From Lactifluus volemus (Eukaryota; Basidiomycota; Agaricomycetes; Russulales; Russulaceae), in the NCBI GenBank assembly GCA_022376515.1, contig WTXI01000277.1:1-47705 (forward strand): a stretch of 47,705 bases of DNA, written 5' to 3'. A program made the position numbers and the translations under genes. Shown in pieces: positions 45,950 through 47,705 of this stretch (positions within the stretch are counted from its first letter, which is position 1; each line of letters opens with the position of its first letter). The notes below the pieces were generated by a model. It was not told where the DNA came from and did no database searches. It worked only from the letters and a program-made list of their open reading frames with translations.

Positions 45950-46350
45950 TCATATCAGCCTGATTTCTTTCTCCTTCTCGTTCTCAGGCTCCTTTCTTCG
46001 CCCCGAAATCGCCAAGGTCTCATCGGAGACACTGGCATCTAGTAGAACGACAGTGATGCGTCTATACCGCAGATTAATACTTACTCCAACGTCCGCCAGC
46101 TGGCCAATGTCCCACACCTGTCCACTCCCAAGTCCCAAGACCTGGATGTGGTCTGAACTCTGTCATCATGATGGAGAAAACCCGTTGAGAAAGACTCAAT
46201 CCTTAGCCGCCGTTGGTATTTGGATTATTGGAAGGCTGGACTGGGTCCTGCCCATGCCAAGCAGCTGCGTGGCCACCCTAGCGAGCCGCAAGCAACTGCA
46301 CCTCCAACGGGTATTCTTGAGGCTGGCGATGGAATCAGTATGTTGAAGGA
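45950..46350 (-). pseudogene. Minus-strand coding remnant downstream of NLR4, unidentified
   Basis: Counterpart of 33490-33860. The 62-codon ORF 45950-46138 reads GSGQVWDIGQLADVGVSINL and ends in a charged tail (RRKEPENEKEKEIRLI). Further 5' on the minus strand a stretch like PLEVQLLAAR then VATQLLGMGRTQS can be read with one frame change. A GTAAGT donor near 46088 (minus strand) may mark an intron. Not recognised. Confidence 0.38.
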
Positions 46351-46900
46351 CGCCAGCCTGGCAAGTGTCAAATTATGAGCGGTCTAGATATCAGGACAGG
46401 TAAACACAAAGCATGCACAGAGAGAAACGAGGTACGGGTGCCAGTGACCGCAGAAGAAATGAAAGAATGGTGCTGGCATCCACCTCTCTCTACGAATCCC
46501 TACTCCTAAAATATTTCTCGAGCGTGGCCAGACGTCTTCACTGAGGTATAGTAAACGAAAGTCCGTTATTATTATTTCAAATCGGGGTACAGAAGGTCAA
46601 ACCTAGGCATCAAAAATGATAGCCGTATGCAAACTACGCGGGCGGTATGCGGCCGGTCTTGAGTGTGACAGATCTAGATTCTTTTCACACACGTGACAGG
46701 AATGGCTTATTCAAACTCCGCAGTCAATTAAGGACATTCAGTTTGCCTCGGAGTTTCAATAAGCCAACTTCTTCTTACCGACTTCCTGTTGTCGTGACAA
46801 TAACACCAGCAGTCAGTGTCCGAGAATCCGAGTCATGCAACTCGGGAGCAGCGCCTGACCGACTGTGTCATCTTTATTTCTCCTTCTCTGTGGTACTTAA
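46351..46900. other. Intergenic region after NLR4, no supported gene
   Basis: This is homologous to 33860-34440 and has the same TATTTCTCGAGCGTGGCCAG (near 46511) and AATAACACCAGCAGTCAGTG (near 46799) landmarks. No coding sequence is supported. Confidence 0.4.
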
Positions 46901-46903
46901 ACT

Positions 46904-47017
46904 ATGAAAAAGTCCTTGTTCGCTCTCCTTTTCACTTCACTCATTATCCTAACGACCGGAGCGGAATCGGTCAACATACGTTCGGTGAGACCTGTGAGGA
47001 CAAATGTTATTCGGTAA
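46904..47017 (+). CDS. Putative 37-aa secreted peptide or first exon, copy B
   Basis: Sister of 34445-34558 with the same length, start and stop. The signal-like start reads MKKSLFALLFTSLIILTTGA. Changes from copy A fall mostly in the C-terminal half (LVNI to SVNI, RLAR to RPVR). The reading frame is free of indels although neighbouring sequence in the same block has several, which mildly favours coding function. Confidence 0.4.
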   Translation: MKKSLFALLFTSLIILTTGAESVNIRSVRPVRTNVIR

Positions 47018-47705
47018 AGTAGCCCTGATTTGCAAAACCAAAAGGCACAGCATGCTAGACAATTACCTTCTGGCTCTGCCCATGACTCGCTGTGCAGTGA
47101 AGTACGTTCGTGACTATATATAACTGGAAAGACGAACATAGACTTTTTTGACAGGCCATGTGTATCGAATGTGACGTGAGGGTGACGTGGCACGATGTAT
47201 GTCCTTTTTGCGAAACCTCACAACATATTGATGAACATCGCGTGCGCACAGATACCTTGCGGAGTACTGGCGAACAAGAATTGGGTTGGATGGCCATGTA
47301 CGTAGTATTTCTTGTGATTTCTATCTTTCTCTCCACCGGATGTTGACTCCTAGGCGCGATGGGTCGCCGTTCTTTCCTCAAGTGGCTTTGGGGAAATGAT
47401 GGGCGGAAGTCCAATGGTGATAATGTGGCCGTCACGCGATGAGGACGGCTCATACTCTTCCGTGACGCTCTCACAGCGCAAGGCGCCATTCGAGGTAATG
47501 CCAGAACCCGACCCGGATCCTCCACTTTACTGCTACACTTTATATGGAGGGGACATCGGTGCGTCGTCCGGCTCGCTTACCCACCCATGCGCCCCAGCTC
47601 TGTTCTGATTTATGATGTGGCCTTTGTAGGTCACAGAGGAGCATCCCCAAATGGCATTCACCGACCAGTACGTATTCTAGTCCCCATGTCAAATGAGGAC
47701 GGCAT
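47018..47705. other. Unidentified duplicated block, copy C (cut by window end)
   Basis: This matches 34560-35250, with the hydrophobic segment MAMYVVFLVISIFLSTGC (47291-47344) cut short by base losses, and AGTCCAATGGTGATAATGTGG near 47409. It runs off the window near CATGTCAAATGAGGACGG. Coding strand and product are unknown. Confidence 0.35.

Noticed and set aside
1..47705. A transposon as the driver of the repeats
   Set aside because: I found no transposase, reverse transcriptase, long terminal repeats or convincing terminal inverted repeats with target-site duplications. Simple unequal crossing-over explains the layout.
1..47705. tRNA or rRNA genes
   Set aside because: No cloverleaf with the expected GTTCRA arm or rRNA-like conserved stretch was seen by eye. 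A covariance-model search was not possible.

Overview
The window looks like accessory genome from a filamentous basidiomycete, most likely an Agaricomycete. Genes are split by short introns (about 36-65 bp, GT...AG). The dominant gene is an NLR-like receptor with the fungal architecture C2 - helical linker - NACHT - 14 WD40 repeats, ending in the tryptophan-rich C-terminal tail typical of basidiomycete NACHT-WD40 proteins. The species cannot be named from sequence alone.

Layout. Four receptor copies lie head to tail on the plus strand: NLR1 4638-10108, NLR2 17734-23224, NLR3 27810-33324 and NLR4 40318-45812. Between them are broken copies of a second gene, an API5 (apoptosis inhibitory protein 5 / AAC-11)-like HEAT-repeat protein: tail fragment P0 1-373, P1 about 1540-3697, P2 about 11395-13438, P3 about 14620-16782, P4 about 24540-26830, and decayed tails P5 (about 36530-37300) and P6 (about 38825-39375). 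Each receptor is followed by a conserved block with minus-strand coding-like sequence, then by a dispersed module that recurs at least six times. Behind NLR3 and NLR4 there is also a 37-codon ORF with a signal-peptide-like start (34445-34558 and 46904-47017) and an unidentified block with hydrophobic stretches; a further copy of that block lies at about 38040-38830.

History. The array grew by repeated tandem duplication. The youngest event is a unit of about 13.1 kb: 1-10493 matches about 13066-23609 nearly base for base, and similarity drops sharply after about 10494/23610. NLR3 and NLR4 are older relatives. Two places (about 374-1400 and 13439-14520) carry a receptor's 5' flank and a downstream module with no receptor between them, which looks like the scar of a deleted fifth receptor.

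Coding state. NLR3 is essentially intact over ten exons (about 1,680 aa). One exon junction in its C2-linker region is uncertain. NLR4 has one clear frameshift in the NACHT domain, and its version of the same uncertain junction could not be resolved either. NLR1 and NLR2 carry many single-base deletions. Most of these are private to one copy and outnumber substitutions, which points to uncorrected assembly error in near-identical repeats. Two deletions are shared by both copies and may be real.

How the parts could work together (inference). A cytosolic NTPase receptor with a C2 domain, which could bind membranes, and a variable WD40 surface is co-amplified with an anti-apoptotic HEAT-repeat family. 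This resembles a fungal self/non-self or defence receptor cluster undergoing birth and death. No enzymatic effector domain was found in the receptors.
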